Shown piece by piece: positions 5,635-5,881 of a stretch of 5,881 nucleotides of DNA; the stretch's first letter is position 1, and each line of letters begins with the position of its first letter. Made by a program: the position numbers and the translations under genes. The stretch comes from Candidatus Woesearchaeota archaeon (GTDB lineage: Archaea > Nanobdellota > Nanobdellia > Woesearchaeales > GW2011-AR9), in assembly GCA_013204355.1 (NCBI GenBank), contig JABMOA010000042.1:1-5881 (forward strand). The letters are read 5' to 3'. The notes under the pieces are model-generated. The model was given only the letters and a program-made list of their open reading frames with translations. It had not been told where the DNA came from and searched no databases.

Positions 5635-5881
5635 ATGAAACCACAACCTGTACTTCAAGAACCTGGATTTGATCAGGGAAAAATGTATGTATGGATTAAA
5701 GGATTAGAAACAAAAACCAATAATCTCCTGCGTCAAGTAGATGTATTAAAGAATGATTTAATGCGAAAAAATGCAGATTTACGTCAAGATGTAAAATCTT
5801 TGAATGAAGATGTTCTTGAATTAAAACGTATGAGGGAAAAAGATCAAGAAAGGATGGATTTAATCATCAAAGAATTAAATC
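5635..5881 (+). CDS. Predicted coiled-coil protein of unknown function, 5' part only (cut by window edge)
   Basis: An ATG at 5635 opens a frame with no stop for 82 codons up to the window end. I do not recognise the family. After a Pro/Gln-rich start (MKPQPVLQEPGFDQGKMYVW) the chain becomes strongly charged and helical, with hydrophobic residues at heptad-like positions: Leu31, Val35, Leu38, Leu42, Leu49, Val53, Leu56, Val60, Leu63, and later Met74, Ile77/Ile78 and Leu81. This indicates a coiled coil from about residue 24 onward. No signal peptide or membrane segment is visible in the part present. Codon use is like that of the neighbours. It is divergent from the PCD-ATPase-DHH operon, so shared regulation is possible but not shown. 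The reading frame looks real because of sustained amphipathic pattern and a fitting promoter distance. Confidence 0.75.
   Translation, partial: MKPQPVLQEPGFDQGKMYVWIKGLETKTNNLLRQVDVLKNDLMRKNADLRQDVKSLNEDVLELKRMREKDQERMDLIIKELN

Noticed and set aside
5460..5672. Plus-strand open frame across the dehydratase start and divergent spacer
   Set aside because: It runs antisense to the dehydratase N-terminus and through the G-free spacer, giving a Thr-rich translation with no family character.
1..5881. CRISPR array, tRNA, rRNA or insertion sequence
   Set aside because: I found no regularly spaced repeats, no cloverleaf-like or rRNA-like sequence, and no transposase frame or terminal inverted repeats.

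Overview
The window looks like chromosomal DNA from an AT-rich archaeon with compact genes. Three things support this. The secretion ATPase is of the archaeal VirB11/GspE-like kind. The small regulator resembles an archaeal helix-turn-helix family (COG2522-like). Several genes have a TATA box centred about 25-27 bases before the start codon with no convincing Shine-Dalgarno sequence, which is the layout of archaeal leaderless transcripts. A DPANN-type lineage (Woesearchaeota or Pacearchaeota-like) is a plausible guess from composition and gene style, but nothing here proves it.

Left part (1-1940). A gene on the minus strand is cut by the left edge. Its product matches the N-terminal domain of the BRO / DinD / phage-antirepressor family. 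A divergent promoter region of about 150 bases follows. Next comes a complete cysteine desulfurase (NifS/IscS type, 404-1531, plus strand). Immediately after it is a 123-residue HTH regulator with a C-terminal Cys/His cluster (1569-1940, plus strand), which could sense an Fe-S cluster or bind zinc. No scaffold protein (IscU/SufBC) lies in the window.

Right part (1986-5531). Three minus-strand genes form a likely operon, in transcription order: a short pterin-4a-carbinolamine dehydratase (5298-5531), a 760-residue secretion/pilus-type ATPase with complete catalytic motifs (3014-5296), and a DHH-family phosphoesterase resembling NrnB/COG2404 (1986-2990). The first two are one base apart and the last two 23 bases apart. 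No membrane partner (TadC/GspF/FlaJ type) of the ATPase and no pilin is present. The operon converges on the HTH gene across a 45-base gap.

Right edge (5532-5881). A divergent promoter region, with an 80-base stretch lacking any G on the plus strand, separates the operon from the start of a plus-strand coiled-coil protein of unknown function that runs off the window.

I see no rRNA, tRNA, CRISPR array, insertion sequence or clear defence system. The most interesting points are the possible Fe-S-linked regulator beside the desulfurase, the unusual gene mix in the ATPase operon, and the edge-truncated BRO-family gene with its puzzling start codon.
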